A DNA stretch of 64,000 bases from CAYNWT01 sp964450955. Lineage in GTDB: Bacteria > Planctomycetota > Planctomycetia > Planctomycetales > Planctomycetaceae. The position numbers and the translations under genes were made by a program. Within the stretch, counting starts at the first letter, position 1. The number at the start of each line of letters is the position of its first letter. The notes under the pieces were generated by a model. It worked only from the letters and a program-made list of their open reading frames with translations, searched no databases and was not told the DNA's origin. The DNA lies in contig CAYVFI010000012.1 of assembly GCA_964450955.1 (NCBI GenBank), positions 62,001 through 126,000 on the forward strand. The letters are read 5' to 3'. Positions 51,692 through 60,419 of the stretch are shown here, piece by piece.

Positions 51692-52756
51692 TCATCGCCA
51701 GAGAACGTGACATCGTTTGATTTTGGAAGCATCCCGGGGTTCCCCACACCAGGTGAAGACCATCTGCGAATCACTAAGCCTCGGTACCCAGCCGATTTTG
51801 GCAAAGAATCCAGACGGATAGTCTCCGGTTCTAAATTTCAAGGCTACAACAGCCCCTGCCTGTTTCATAGCCAGGACAGCCGAATCCAACAAGCCGCTGC
51901 GATTGGCCGAACTTAGGTTTGAAACGCAAATCAGGTCAAGAATCCCAACCAGTGCGTCAGTCCGTCCGGTGATCACAATGTTGTGGAACGCAATGAACCC
52001 CTGCGCGACGCCGTCCTGTTCGGCGACCATGCATTTCCCGTAGCCCTGCAAGTGGGTTCCCAGTGTGGATTCAGTCCACAGAATTCGCAGGCTGCAGTCC
52101 CGGCTGGCTTCGTTAGCCAACTCAACACACCGCGACAAATCACTCGGCTGAAATTCTCTGAACACGACACCATCGGATGATTTCGGACGTGGTTCAGGAA
52201 TAAAGGGAGCCGCCATGCGTGTCAGCACCCGGTCCATTCGGCTGAGGTTCCACGCGGTCGCTCCCTTTGCATCCAGAACGCGCACCCAAAAACCAACCCG
52301 CGGACCCAGTGACTGACGCTTCTGGGGCTTGCCGCGTTTAAGCCAGAACAGCGGCCCCTGCGATTTATTGGAACCCTGATAGATGTAACCTATTCGAAAA
52401 TCGGCGCCGTCGGCCTGGCAGGCTTCGATGGTTCCCAATTGCAACGCTTTGGCGACACCCATACGGCGAAAGTCTGGTGAGACACTCAGCCAGCTTGAAT
52501 GAGCTCCCCGCACCTGGTCGCCTTCAATTTCGAAGTCGTACGGTGCAAAAATAAGCACGCCGGCCAAATCGGAACCTGAGTACACTGCCGTGACGCGTCG
52601 AGCGGATTCTGGTTCGTCTAATCGCAATTGCCAGCGAAAATAGTCGGCCGACCAGTTGGGCACAGCCATCGTCCCGGCATACGATGACTTCCATGTCGAT
52701 ACCACAAAGTCCGACAGCTCTTCGGGCGTTCCATCGAAGGCACGTGTCTCAAGCAT
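51692..52756 (-). CDS. GNAT-family acetyltransferase, double domain
   Basis: The 354-residue protein has an N-terminal GNAT domain with AGVLIFAPYDFEIEGDQVRGAHSSWLSVSPDFRRMGVAKALQLGTIEA; the SVSPDFRRMGVAKAL stretch is the acetyl-CoA-binding motif A (R/Q-x-x-G-x-A/G). The second half (FREFQPSDLSRCVELANEA ... ILDLICVSNLSSANRSGLLDSAVL) resembles a degenerate second GNAT fold without a clear CoA loop. The substrate is unknown. It is the upstream gene of the pair with the DUF2156 protein, and divergent from the sulfotransferase with about 78 bp between starts. A joint role in modifying amino groups of a surface molecule is inference. Confidence 0.78.
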   Translation of the reverse strand: MLETRAFDGTPEELSDFVVSTWKSSYAGTMAVPNWSADYFRWQLRLDEPESARRVTAVYSGSDLAGVLIFAPYDFEIEGDQVRGAHSSWLSVSPDFRRMGVAKALQLGTIEACQADGADFRIGYIYQGSNKSQGPLFWLKRGKPQKRQSLGPRVGFWVRVLDAKGATAWNLSRMDRVLTRMAAPFIPEPRPKSSDGVVFREFQPSDLSRCVELANEASRDCSLRILWTESTLGTHLQGYGKCMVAEQDGVAQGFIAFHNIVITGRTDALVGILDLICVSNLSSANRSGLLDSAVLAMKQAGAVVALKFRTGDYPSGFFAKIGWVPRLSDSQMVFTWCGEPRDASKIKRCHVLWR

Positions 52757-52834
52757 CCTGTTGCCGTGTTTCTGTTACCTGTTGTCAATCTTCAGCTGTC
52801 CGCGTTAGCCGCATATCCTGAATCCTGTTCATCA

Positions 52835-53962
52835 ATGAATCAACTCAAGAACTGGATGATCAATCGATTTGGTCCCGCTTGCCTTGCGGGAATCACCGCT
52901 CGCGATTGGTTATCTTTGCTCATCGAGAATCGTTTTCGCGTCTCGCCACGGTACTGGGGCAAACTTCCCTACCTGTCGATCAGCAGCGTCTGCACGTCAT
53001 GTGTGGCGACGGCCGAACATCTGGTTCACGGTCGCAAAATAAAGCAAACCGAAGCACACACGCCGCTGTTTATTGTCGGCTCGTGGCGAAGTGGAACCAC
53101 ATTCCTGCACACGCTGATGTGCCTGGATCAGCAGTTTGCGTCGCCCAGCCTGTTCCAGACAATGTTTCCCCATTCGTTCATCATGAGCGAACCGTGGCTG
53201 CGTCCGATGTTGGAACTGGGAACGCCAAGTAAGCGGTTCATGGACAACATGGCCATGAACCTGCGCGAACCGCATGAAGACGAGATGGCGCTGGCCATCA
53301 TGTCGCAGCGTTCGAACATGCTTAGTTGGGCGTTCCCAAAAAATGCAGAACGCTACGACCGCTTCCTGGATTTTAAGAACACGACGACACAGGATCGCGA
53401 TGCATGGAAGGCCAGCTTTGACGAATTCGTTCGCAAAATGTCGTACCAAACCGGCAAGCCGCAGATTCTAAAATCACCCAACCACACCGCCCGAATTCAA
53501 TTGCTGCTGGAGCTATATCCTGACGCCAGGTTTCTGCATATCTATCGGAATCCGTATAACGTCTTCCGGTCAATGGTTCATATGGCAACCGCCGTCACAC
53601 AGGTCTGGGGTCTGCAGTACTTCCCACCGGATGAAATACCTGACATGGTCATCGACACTTACAAGCGACTGTACGACGCGTACTTCGATCAGAAAGAACT
53701 CATCCCCGCCGGACAGCTAACTGAAATCCGCTACGAAGATTTTGCCAAAGCCCCGGTGGAGACACTCGAAAACGTATACGCCGATCTTTCAATCAACGGC
53801 TTCGACAAAGCGAAACCGGCGCTCGAACAACACATCGCCCAAAAAGCCGGCTACAAGAAGAACCAGCACAAACCCATGGACCCAGCTCACATCGTAAAGA
53901 TAAACGAACACTGGCAACGCGCGTTTGCTGAGTTCGGTTATGAGATGGAATCTGCCGGGTAG
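52835..53962 (+). CDS. Sulfotransferase family protein
   Basis: The 375-residue product starts at the ATG at 52835 (MNQLKNW); an earlier GTG at 52766 lies in the divergent promoter region. The PAPS 5'-phosphosulfate loop is IVGSWRSGTTFLHTLM, the 3'-phosphate-binding segment is LHIYRNPYNVFRSMVHM, and an EIRYEDF segment follows. All place it in Sulfotransfer_3. It transfers sulfate from PAPS to a hydroxyl group, possibly a sugar or lipid. Planctomycetes also encode many sulfatases, two of them in this window, but this is a transfer and not a hydrolysis enzyme. No signal peptide or strong membrane anchor is visible. Confidence 0.88.
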   Translation: MNQLKNWMINRFGPACLAGITARDWLSLLIENRFRVSPRYWGKLPYLSISSVCTSCVATAEHLVHGRKIKQTEAHTPLFIVGSWRSGTTFLHTLMCLDQQFASPSLFQTMFPHSFIMSEPWLRPMLELGTPSKRFMDNMAMNLREPHEDEMALAIMSQRSNMLSWAFPKNAERYDRFLDFKNTTTQDRDAWKASFDEFVRKMSYQTGKPQILKSPNHTARIQLLLELYPDARFLHIYRNPYNVFRSMVHMATAVTQVWGLQYFPPDEIPDMVIDTYKRLYDAYFDQKELIPAGQLTEIRYEDFAKAPVETLENVYADLSINGFDKAKPALEQHIAQKAGYKKNQHKPMDPAHIVKINEHWQRAFAEFGYEMESAG

Positions 53963-54383
53963 GTCTGGTTGGCGTCATCAGAGCATCGCTTCGGGGCTGT
54001 GGATAAGCGGGTGGTCAGGGCTGGAGCGAAGTGCGACTGAACCCCCTAAACGTGAATCGAATGTTCCACTCGAATCAAAGGACCGCGCATCTCACTCATG
54101 GCAACGGGGTCGTAGGCTGGTTAATCGCTCCGGGGTTTCTATCGCGAGCTTAGTCCAACCCCCGGCCATCGAAAAAAAAATGATGGACCAGAAAATGCAC
54201 GGCCTCTTCGCGACTTGTCGTGAAACAACACGTCGCTCCGGGCACCAGTCGACAAATTCAACGCAAGCCGATCTGATGCGCTAATCCGGGTCTGTGTGGC
54301 GGAACGTTGCTCGGCCGTGTAAGGAAATTGACACTGGCAGCGTCTCACTGAGACACGGGCCGAATTGACTTACTGGATCAGAC
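53963..54383. other. Intergenic region
   Basis: About 420 bp between two plus-strand genes. It contains an A-run of 10 bases (54171-54180) and nothing I recognise; the longest frame is Ser/Arg-rich with no coding character. Confidence 0.35.
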
Positions 54384-55205
54384 ATGAGCAGCGAACTTAA
54401 CGCGACAGTCGTGCAGCGAATCGAAGTATCAATGGGGCTGATCGTCCTGCGGGTTGTTCCGGACGGCTGGGACTTACCCGAATTTTCTGCCGGGCAGTTC
54501 GCGGTTCTTGGCCTGACCGATTCCGCCGCGCGAGCTCCTGTGGTGGATCAAATCCACTCAGACGCCGCCGCGCCTGCCAGCGGAAAACTAATCAAGCGAG
54601 CTTACTCGATTGCATCTTCGTCAGTGGCTAACGAGTACATCGAGTTCTTCATTGTCCTGGTTCCATCGGGAGAACTCACGCCACGATTGTTTAGCCTTCG
54701 CGAAGGCGACAAGTTGTGGCTCGGCAAGAAGATTTCCGGCCTATTCACTTTGGACGAAGTGCCAAAGGAAAAGCATGTCATCCTGCTGGGAACCGGCACC
54801 GGGCTGGCTCCGTATGTCAGCATGCTTCGAACTCATCTGGAATGCGGAACACCGCGCCGCTTCAGCGTCGTCCACGGCGCGCGGCATTCGTGGGAGCTGG
54901 GGTATCGCAGCGAACTGCTGATGTTAAGCCGCATGTGTTCTAACTTCACATACATTCCGACTATCAGTCGGCCGGAGGAAGAACCCGTTCCGTGGGGTGG
55001 GCAGACCGGTTATATCCAGGACGTTTGGAACAGTGATGTAATCAGTGAACGCTGGGGATTCACGCCGACCCCGGACGACACGCATTTGTTCCTGTGCGGC
55101 AACCCAAACATGGTCGAGACGATGGTCGACATTTTGGGCGAGCAGAATTTCGTTGAACACAAAAAGCGATCACCCGGCCAGGTACACGTCGAACGCTTCT
55201 GGTAA
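54384..55205 (+). CDS. fpr: Ferredoxin-NADP(+) reductase
   Basis: An FAD enzyme of 273 residues that moves electrons between NADPH and ferredoxin or flavodoxin. The flavin-binding motif KRAYSIASS (71-79; RxYS) is followed by ELTPRLFSLREGDKLWLG and the NADP-binding loop LLGTGTGLAPYVSML (135-149). The C-terminal FLCGNPNMVETMVDIL...GQVHVERFW ends in the aromatic Trp expected of bacterial Fpr. Compared with E. coli Fpr it has an insertion of about 18 residues at 50-68 (ARAPVVDQIHSDAAAPAS). It could supply reduced ferredoxin for IspH and other Fe-S enzymes; that is inference. It is convergent with the next gene. Confidence 0.92.
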   Translation: MSSELNATVVQRIEVSMGLIVLRVVPDGWDLPEFSAGQFAVLGLTDSAARAPVVDQIHSDAAAPASGKLIKRAYSIASSSVANEYIEFFIVLVPSGELTPRLFSLREGDKLWLGKKISGLFTLDEVPKEKHVILLGTGTGLAPYVSMLRTHLECGTPRRFSVVHGARHSWELGYRSELLMLSRMCSNFTYIPTISRPEEEPVPWGGQTGYIQDVWNSDVISERWGFTPTPDDTHLFLCGNPNMVETMVDILGEQNFVEHKKRSPGQVHVERFW

Positions 55206-55226
55206 GCGTTCCCGCCAGCGCCACCA

Positions 55227-56855
55227 TCATTTCTTTTCATAAGCTGCGTCGATTACAAACATGCCGTCCGTCTGATGGAGGTGATGCATGGCGTGCAGGC
55301 CTTCTTTGAACCGCGGATAGACTTGCCGGATGGTTTGCTCACGATACTCTTCGAGGTTCAGTGTGACGATTTCGTTGATGTTCAGACCGCAGCCGTAAAC
55401 GTTATTCGCGTTGATCTGTGACGGTCGCAGCGTCTTGCCCTCATGCTGAAAAATCGCGCCGCCGTTGCGTGCGACTCGGGAATCAATCACTACCGGGTTC
55501 TGCGTGTGAGGTTGGATGGTTCTTAATTGCAACGAATCAATCTTGTAAACGTACAGCTCCGCGCAGGGATCGTTGCCGAACCCTTTGTTGAGAAACAGCC
55601 AGCGATCTCCGTGTTCGTCACGGTAGTACGTGGTGTCAACAATCGATTCACCTTCGAAGGCGGTTGCGTACAGTTCCCACTTCGCCGGGAACTCAGTGCA
55701 GCGGTAAATTTCAATGCGATTGTTTTGATGTGTTTCGGGGATCATGTACATCACGCCGTCTTCTTCAAAGACGTGCGGGTACGAGAGGTGGTAGTCCAGA
55801 TCCAAAACATCCTGCACTTCGGCCAACTGTCCTTTTTGCACCCGGCCGACCGAAATCTTCCCGCGCTTCTCAGCGCACAAGTAGTTTTCAAAGAAAATGT
55901 AGTGTTTGTCGTCTCGTTCAATCAGAAACGGATCGGCCCAGAATTCCGTGTCCGGCATTTGAACCGGCTTCAACCGAAACAAGGGCGATTCCATGAACTG
56001 CCCTTTACCGATGAACAGCGTCCAACAGCTGTATCGAGTCTTAAACAACCTTGTAGACAGTTTCTCTTTCGCCTTCCGCAGGACGCTGCCGTAGAACCGC
56101 CAACAGTACCGCAGCACGGCGCCCAGAGACGGCTTCGAATACAACGGTCGGTCGTAGGTTCCGGATGCTTCAGTCTCAAACACGCCGCGCTTGAGTTCTT
56201 CCAGGTACTTAAACAGAATCGACACCGAGTGTTCGAACACCAGGTTTCGATTCTTAATGCAGGACCAGTGGACGTTGTAAGTACCTCGCCCAATCACGCG
56301 CCCGCCATCCAGTTCGCTGGTCAATTGCTGTAGCGTGACGCCGACGTTGGCTTCGCCCAAAGCTGGTTCCCAGAACCCGGCCGGCATCCCTCGTATGGCT
56401 GTGTTGTCGCCATGATGGAAACTCCAGACACCATACTTTGCCGCTTCAAAAATCGGGCCACGGATAATGTTGAATGCATGACGCAGCAGCACATCCAGGT
56501 CGTACTTCTGAATAGCCCGAGCATCCTCGTCAGAGAAAAGATCGACGGCTCTTTTTTTTGTCGGACTCAACTGGATACAGGGCAGCGTCTCCAGAAATCT
56601 GATGAGCTCCTCCCGGTCAACGGTCCAGACCGGTTTGAACATCCGCTTTTCAAGGGCCATTTGGGCAGACAGCAAAATACGACCGGCAAGGTTTTTTGAT
56701 TGCGTTAGCTTTGCGATCAACCCGTCGTCAGAAGGCCGACCATCCTGAACCAGCAACGCGATTTCCATATCCGGATCGCGGCGGATGCGATCGATGATCC
56801 GCAATTCCCAGTTTGCCAGAGCATCAAAGCTCTTGATCAGAAAACCAATCTTCAT
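55227..56855 (-). CDS. Formyltransferase-like N-domain fused to GINT1-like beta-propeller
   Basis: The 542-residue product starts at the ATG at 56855 (MKIGFLIKSF). Residues 1-215 resemble methionyl-tRNA formyltransferase-like enzymes: ILLxxAFNIIRGPI, GVWSFHHGDNTAIRGMPAGFWE, GVTLQQLTSELDGGRVI. The catalytic His147 and Asp183 are kept, but the usual catalytic Asn (N-x-H) is Ser145. Residues about 290-540 are a five-bladed-propeller region (FWADPFLIERDDKHYIFFENYL, LSYPHVFEEDGVMYMIPET) as in the N-terminal domain of plant glucosamine inositolphosphorylceramide transferase 1. Such fusions occur in polysaccharide loci. It probably acts in the cytoplasm on a sugar nucleotide; N-formylation is possible but unproven. 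Confidence 0.75.
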   Translation of the reverse strand: MKIGFLIKSFDALANWELRIIDRIRRDPDMEIALLVQDGRPSDDGLIAKLTQSKNLAGRILLSAQMALEKRMFKPVWTVDREELIRFLETLPCIQLSPTKKRAVDLFSDEDARAIQKYDLDVLLRHAFNIIRGPIFEAAKYGVWSFHHGDNTAIRGMPAGFWEPALGEANVGVTLQQLTSELDGGRVIGRGTYNVHWSCIKNRNLVFEHSVSILFKYLEELKRGVFETEASGTYDRPLYSKPSLGAVLRYCWRFYGSVLRKAKEKLSTRLFKTRYSCWTLFIGKGQFMESPLFRLKPVQMPDTEFWADPFLIERDDKHYIFFENYLCAEKRGKISVGRVQKGQLAEVQDVLDLDYHLSYPHVFEEDGVMYMIPETHQNNRIEIYRCTEFPAKWELYATAFEGESIVDTTYYRDEHGDRWLFLNKGFGNDPCAELYVYKIDSLQLRTIQPHTQNPVVIDSRVARNGGAIFQHEGKTLRPSQINANNVYGCGLNINEIVTLNLEEYREQTIRQVYPRFKEGLHAMHHLHQTDGMFVIDAAYEKK

Positions 56856-57041
56856 AACAAACGGGCTGGTGCTGCAAACGGGCGGGCGTACGTAATCCCA
56901 AAGGGTACCTCGCCACCGCGGGGGGCCAGCAACGTTAAACCTGGTCGATCGCAAAACTTCGAAAGAATCCAGTCCCTACGCACCGGATTACCGCGCGATT
57001 GTGGGTCGGTTTGCTATCAATATCGCGACTAAACTGCGAAT

Positions 57042-59711
57042 TCACCTGGTGCTCTCAAGCTTTTGCTGCAATTCTGCCAGACCCGGATAGGTCGCAATCA
57101 GATAGTCCTGAGTCGCGCGGTACGCGGCGGCTCTGTCCCTGTCGAGCTTCTTGAACTCGGCTGAATCTTTGACCGCGTCGCGTCTATCGTTGCGTCGCTG
57201 CCTGATTGTCTTGTCGTCGATAAATAACTGCGGATACGATCGCTCTAACTTTTGTTGAGCCGCCTGACTCACGCCAACCAGCCGCACATACTCCGCCGCA
57301 TCACTGTGCTGCCTTCGCAGGACAGCAAGCGTACGTTTGCGGCGACTGTCCGGCAGATCGGCAGAACCCGGCTGCTGAGCAAACAGCCAGGCATCGATCG
57401 CTCGGTTCGCGCGATGAGTTGCATGCAGCAACTCCTTGTAACCTGCGTCCTCCATGTTCAGTTTTTTGCGCATCGCCTGAATTCGCTTGTGCGCTTCCCT
57501 GGCGGTTCCAAATACTTCGGGAAACCGTTGTTTCCTTTTCGTGTCGAACTCATCCAGCGTCGCAATTAGGTTCCTGTACTTTTTGTCGCGTTGGTAAAGC
57601 CACTCGTGGCCGTTCTGTTTTTGGATTCGAAACTCGTCGGCGGGAGTTTTTTTTACGGGGTACTTGTTCGTCGCCGCCAGGATATGGGTTAGGTTTTCGA
57701 TTTGCTGCGGATGCTTTCTGGCACTGAGAATCTGGATGTTGTCGAACGCCGCCGGATGTTGATCGACCTGAATCGCAAAGTAGTCACGATGCTTCTTCAA
57801 AATCGGATGCTGACCGTAAGCAACACGATCGCGATCGATATGCGCGACCAACTGATCGTCGATGAACTCAACTGTCATCGTGTACCAACGGTTCGGTTCG
57901 AACCGGTAAGCACACTCACCGTGGCGGAACGAAAAGTACGGTCCGGATTCGTCTTTGGCCGTCTGCACATAAAAGTGATCCGGACGAATATGAACCACGG
58001 CGTTGTAGTGCCCATCGCTTCCGGTCACCAATCGAAGGTCCTGAGACTGCTGCATTTGAAAGTCAAAGCGAATGACGACATCCTGGAATTCGGGGTTCTT
58101 AATGAAGATCCGCGTGTTGTCTGTACCGTGTTGGGTTCTGGTTAGAACTCCCCTTTCGGCGACCCAATCTTCATTAAAGTGCCAACGTTTGCTGGCATGG
58201 CTCGATGAAAAGTGATCGGCAAAATAAAGCTGTCCGGCCTCGGTTAGCAGTGGCGGCGACGGACGTCTCGCGGCGATTTCGTCACGCCATTGGTTCAGTT
58301 GCTTCTGCAACGCGGCAACACGATCAGGCTGTTGGGCGGCAAGGTTGGTCTGTTCTGAAGGATCGTCGGCCAGCGAATAGAGTTCAGGCCGGCGATCGCC
58401 AAATGGTTCAATTAACTTCCAGTCACCAACCCGAATCGCACCGCCCGAGATACCGCCCAAAAAGTGCGGTCGATCAAGTGGATAGTGCCAGTAGAACGCG
58501 TCCCGTTTGGCAGCGTTTGCCGGGTTCTTCCAGGTGCTGAGCGTAGAAATACCATCCAGAGTCTGCTTCGGATCCGGCAGGATTCTCGTGGCCTGCAACA
58601 ATGTCGGATAAAAGTCCACGTTGGTCGTCGGCTGCTGGCAAACGGTCCCGGCTGAAACCTGACGGGGCCAGCGGACAATCAGCGGAACGCGAATTCCACC
58701 CTCGTATAGCTGGCTTTTTCCACCCCGCAGCGGTGCGTTCGAAGTGACGTTTGTTTCGCCACCGTTATCGCTGGTGAAGATAATAATTGTGTTGTCCGCC
58801 AGGCCGAGTTCCTTCAGCTTCGCAGTCAGCAATCCGACGCCATCGTCGATGCTCTCTAACATCGCGGCCAGGTGTGGATTGTGGCTGGTTGCCCAATGAT
58901 GCTGCGGACATCCTTCCAGTCCATGGGCCGAACAGATAACGCATCGCGTCTTACTACTTTTTCCCGGGGCATGTTTTGTTTGGTACTTCTGAACCAGATT
59001 CGGTTTGCCATGCACAATCGAATGCGGAGCGTAGTGGCTCAGGAACAGAAAGAAGGGCTGGTCCTTGTTGCGTTCAACAAAGTCCACCGCTTCCAGGTTC
59101 ATACGATCGACCAGGAATTCGTGTTCGCCCAGCCGATTGGTTGGCAGGTCCAGCCACCGCATCTTCGTGCGGCGATCTTCGTACGGCCAGAAGTTCACAC
59201 CATTGGACACGCCTTTTTGTTCGCGAGCAATATTCCAATCGAAGCCATGGTCCAGCGGCGTGATTTCGTTTTCGGCATCGTGGCTCTTGTATCCCGACAA
59301 ATGCCACTTCCCAATCATCCCCGTCTTGTATCCCGCCTGCTGCAACACTTCAGGCAGCGTGACATGATCGGTAGAAAGTGCGTTGGCAGAATTGGGACGC
59401 AGGTAGTCCACAATCCCAACCCGCGCCGGATGCTGCCCCGTCAGAAACGCCGCGCGATAGGGAGAACACACCGGCGCGGCGGCGTAGGCCTGGGTGAACC
59501 GCATGCCCTCCGCGGCAAGTTGGTCCAGGTGTGGTGTCTCGTTGAACGTGTTTCCGTAGCAGCCAGGTTCAGACCAGCCAAGATCGTCAGCCAAAACGAA
59601 AATGATGTTCGGACGATCGGTCGGTTTAGACGGGCCAGCCTGAGCGACGGATGTTGCCAGCAGAAACATAGCAGCGGTCAGAAGACAACAGTGCAGCATG
59701 GTTTTGTCCAA
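57042..59711 (-). CDS. Secreted sulfatase with C-terminal LamG/DUF1080-like domain and coiled-coil tail
   Basis: The 889-residue protein has a signal peptide (LLTAAMFLLATSVAQA). The sulfatase core has metal residues Asp42-Asp43 (ADDLGW), the formylglycine Cys82 in CSPYRAAFLTG, GKWHLSG, and FTSDNGGE with the second metal site. It ends near residue 480 (the usual length). Residues about 490-660 then form a beta-sandwich (LYFADHFSSSHASKRWHFNEDW...DNIQILSARK) like LamG or 3-keto-disaccharide-hydrolase (DUF1080) domains. The final 200 residues are Lys/Arg/Gln-rich and helical (coiled coil). The Cys-type site needs the formylglycine-generating enzyme, encoded elsewhere. It probably desulfates algal polysaccharides. 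Confidence 0.92.
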   Translation of the reverse strand: MDKTMLHCCLLTAAMFLLATSVAQAGPSKPTDRPNIIFVLADDLGWSEPGCYGNTFNETPHLDQLAAEGMRFTQAYAAAPVCSPYRAAFLTGQHPARVGIVDYLRPNSANALSTDHVTLPEVLQQAGYKTGMIGKWHLSGYKSHDAENEITPLDHGFDWNIAREQKGVSNGVNFWPYEDRRTKMRWLDLPTNRLGEHEFLVDRMNLEAVDFVERNKDQPFFLFLSHYAPHSIVHGKPNLVQKYQTKHAPGKSSKTRCVICSAHGLEGCPQHHWATSHNPHLAAMLESIDDGVGLLTAKLKELGLADNTIIIFTSDNGGETNVTSNAPLRGGKSQLYEGGIRVPLIVRWPRQVSAGTVCQQPTTNVDFYPTLLQATRILPDPKQTLDGISTLSTWKNPANAAKRDAFYWHYPLDRPHFLGGISGGAIRVGDWKLIEPFGDRRPELYSLADDPSEQTNLAAQQPDRVAALQKQLNQWRDEIAARRPSPPLLTEAGQLYFADHFSSSHASKRWHFNEDWVAERGVLTRTQHGTDNTRIFIKNPEFQDVVIRFDFQMQQSQDLRLVTGSDGHYNAVVHIRPDHFYVQTAKDESGPYFSFRHGECAYRFEPNRWYTMTVEFIDDQLVAHIDRDRVAYGQHPILKKHRDYFAIQVDQHPAAFDNIQILSARKHPQQIENLTHILAATNKYPVKKTPADEFRIQKQNGHEWLYQRDKKYRNLIATLDEFDTKRKQRFPEVFGTAREAHKRIQAMRKKLNMEDAGYKELLHATHRANRAIDAWLFAQQPGSADLPDSRRKRTLAVLRRQHSDAAEYVRLVGVSQAAQQKLERSYPQLFIDDKTIRQRRNDRRDAVKDSAEFKKLDRDRAAAYRATQDYLIATYPGLAELQQKLESTR

Positions 59712-59784
59712 CGTGCGTTTTTATCTCGCGAAGTGGTGCGGTTGAGCCAAGGGCAAGGGGCAGGCCGAGCCGGCGCTGCGGTAG

Positions 59785-60333
59785 CTATTCAGTGTCTGTA
59801 GTCAGCGGTTGAACTTCCGCAAACATCAGCGTAACTCCCGCGAAGTTGTAGTACGCGGTTCTTCTGTAATTCATTCCAATCGGTTCGGCCCTGGATCTGA
59901 CAACGTAGGTTCCGGCGAACTTGTCTCGCAGAGTTTGCTTGTGCGTGTCACCGCCCAGCCACAGCCAGTCAACCACCAGGTTAAACGGTCCAACAATCCA
60001 CAGCAGGAACCGGAATGTCATTCTTAGGAACCCCGGCGAGTTGCCTCGGAAATCAACAATTTTGACGCCGGCAATCCAGTAGCCAACAGTTCGCAAGGGA
60101 CTTGGTTTGCACATTGCCAGATACAAGTAGACGACAGCCAGCCAGCTCCAGTAGGCCTCAGAAAGTGGTTCCTCACCCGGTCGGATGATCCGGTACCAGA
60201 TCCATGCAATGGGCACCCAGGTCAGCCAAAGCACAACGCAGTCGATCACGATCGCCAAAGTCCGCCTCAGCATGCCGGCATAGTCGTCTGGCTGAAACAA
60301 AACTCCGTCTTCGTGCCCGGTTCTTGATGTCAT
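59785..60333 (-). CDS. RDD family membrane protein
   Basis: The 182-residue protein has three hydrophobic helices (LAIVIDCVVLWLTWVPIAWIW, WSWLAVVYLYLAMC, FLRMTFRFLLWIVGPFNLVVDWLWL). The family signature is at the start of the first (MLRRTLAIVIDCVVLW: Arg-Arg, then Asp) and before the last (TLRDKFAGTYVV). RDD proteins are small membrane proteins; some are Na+/H+ or Li+ related and others are of unknown role. It lies between the two sulfatase genes on the minus strand, 73 nt upstream of the larger sulfatase, so the two may be co-transcribed. No ion-transport partner is adjacent. Confidence 0.83.
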   Translation of the reverse strand: MTSRTGHEDGVLFQPDDYAGMLRRTLAIVIDCVVLWLTWVPIAWIWYRIIRPGEEPLSEAYWSWLAVVYLYLAMCKPSPLRTVGYWIAGVKIVDFRGNSPGFLRMTFRFLLWIVGPFNLVVDWLWLGGDTHKQTLRDKFAGTYVVRSRAEPIGMNYRRTAYYNFAGVTLMFAEVQPLTTDTE

Positions 60334-60419
60334 AATCTATCCGGTTGCCATAGGTCGCAGGAAACGCCATCCTTGTTTCGATGCTACCGCGAAAGAACCC
60401 CAACCGAAAGACGCGCTCG

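Noticed and set aside
55527..56333. 268-codon frame antisense to the formyltransferase-GINT1 gene
   Set aside because: A shadow of the real gene; no domain or plausible start.
58872..59801. 309-codon frame antisense to the larger sulfatase
   Set aside because: It covers the most conserved part of the sulfatase on the other strand and has no recognisable features.
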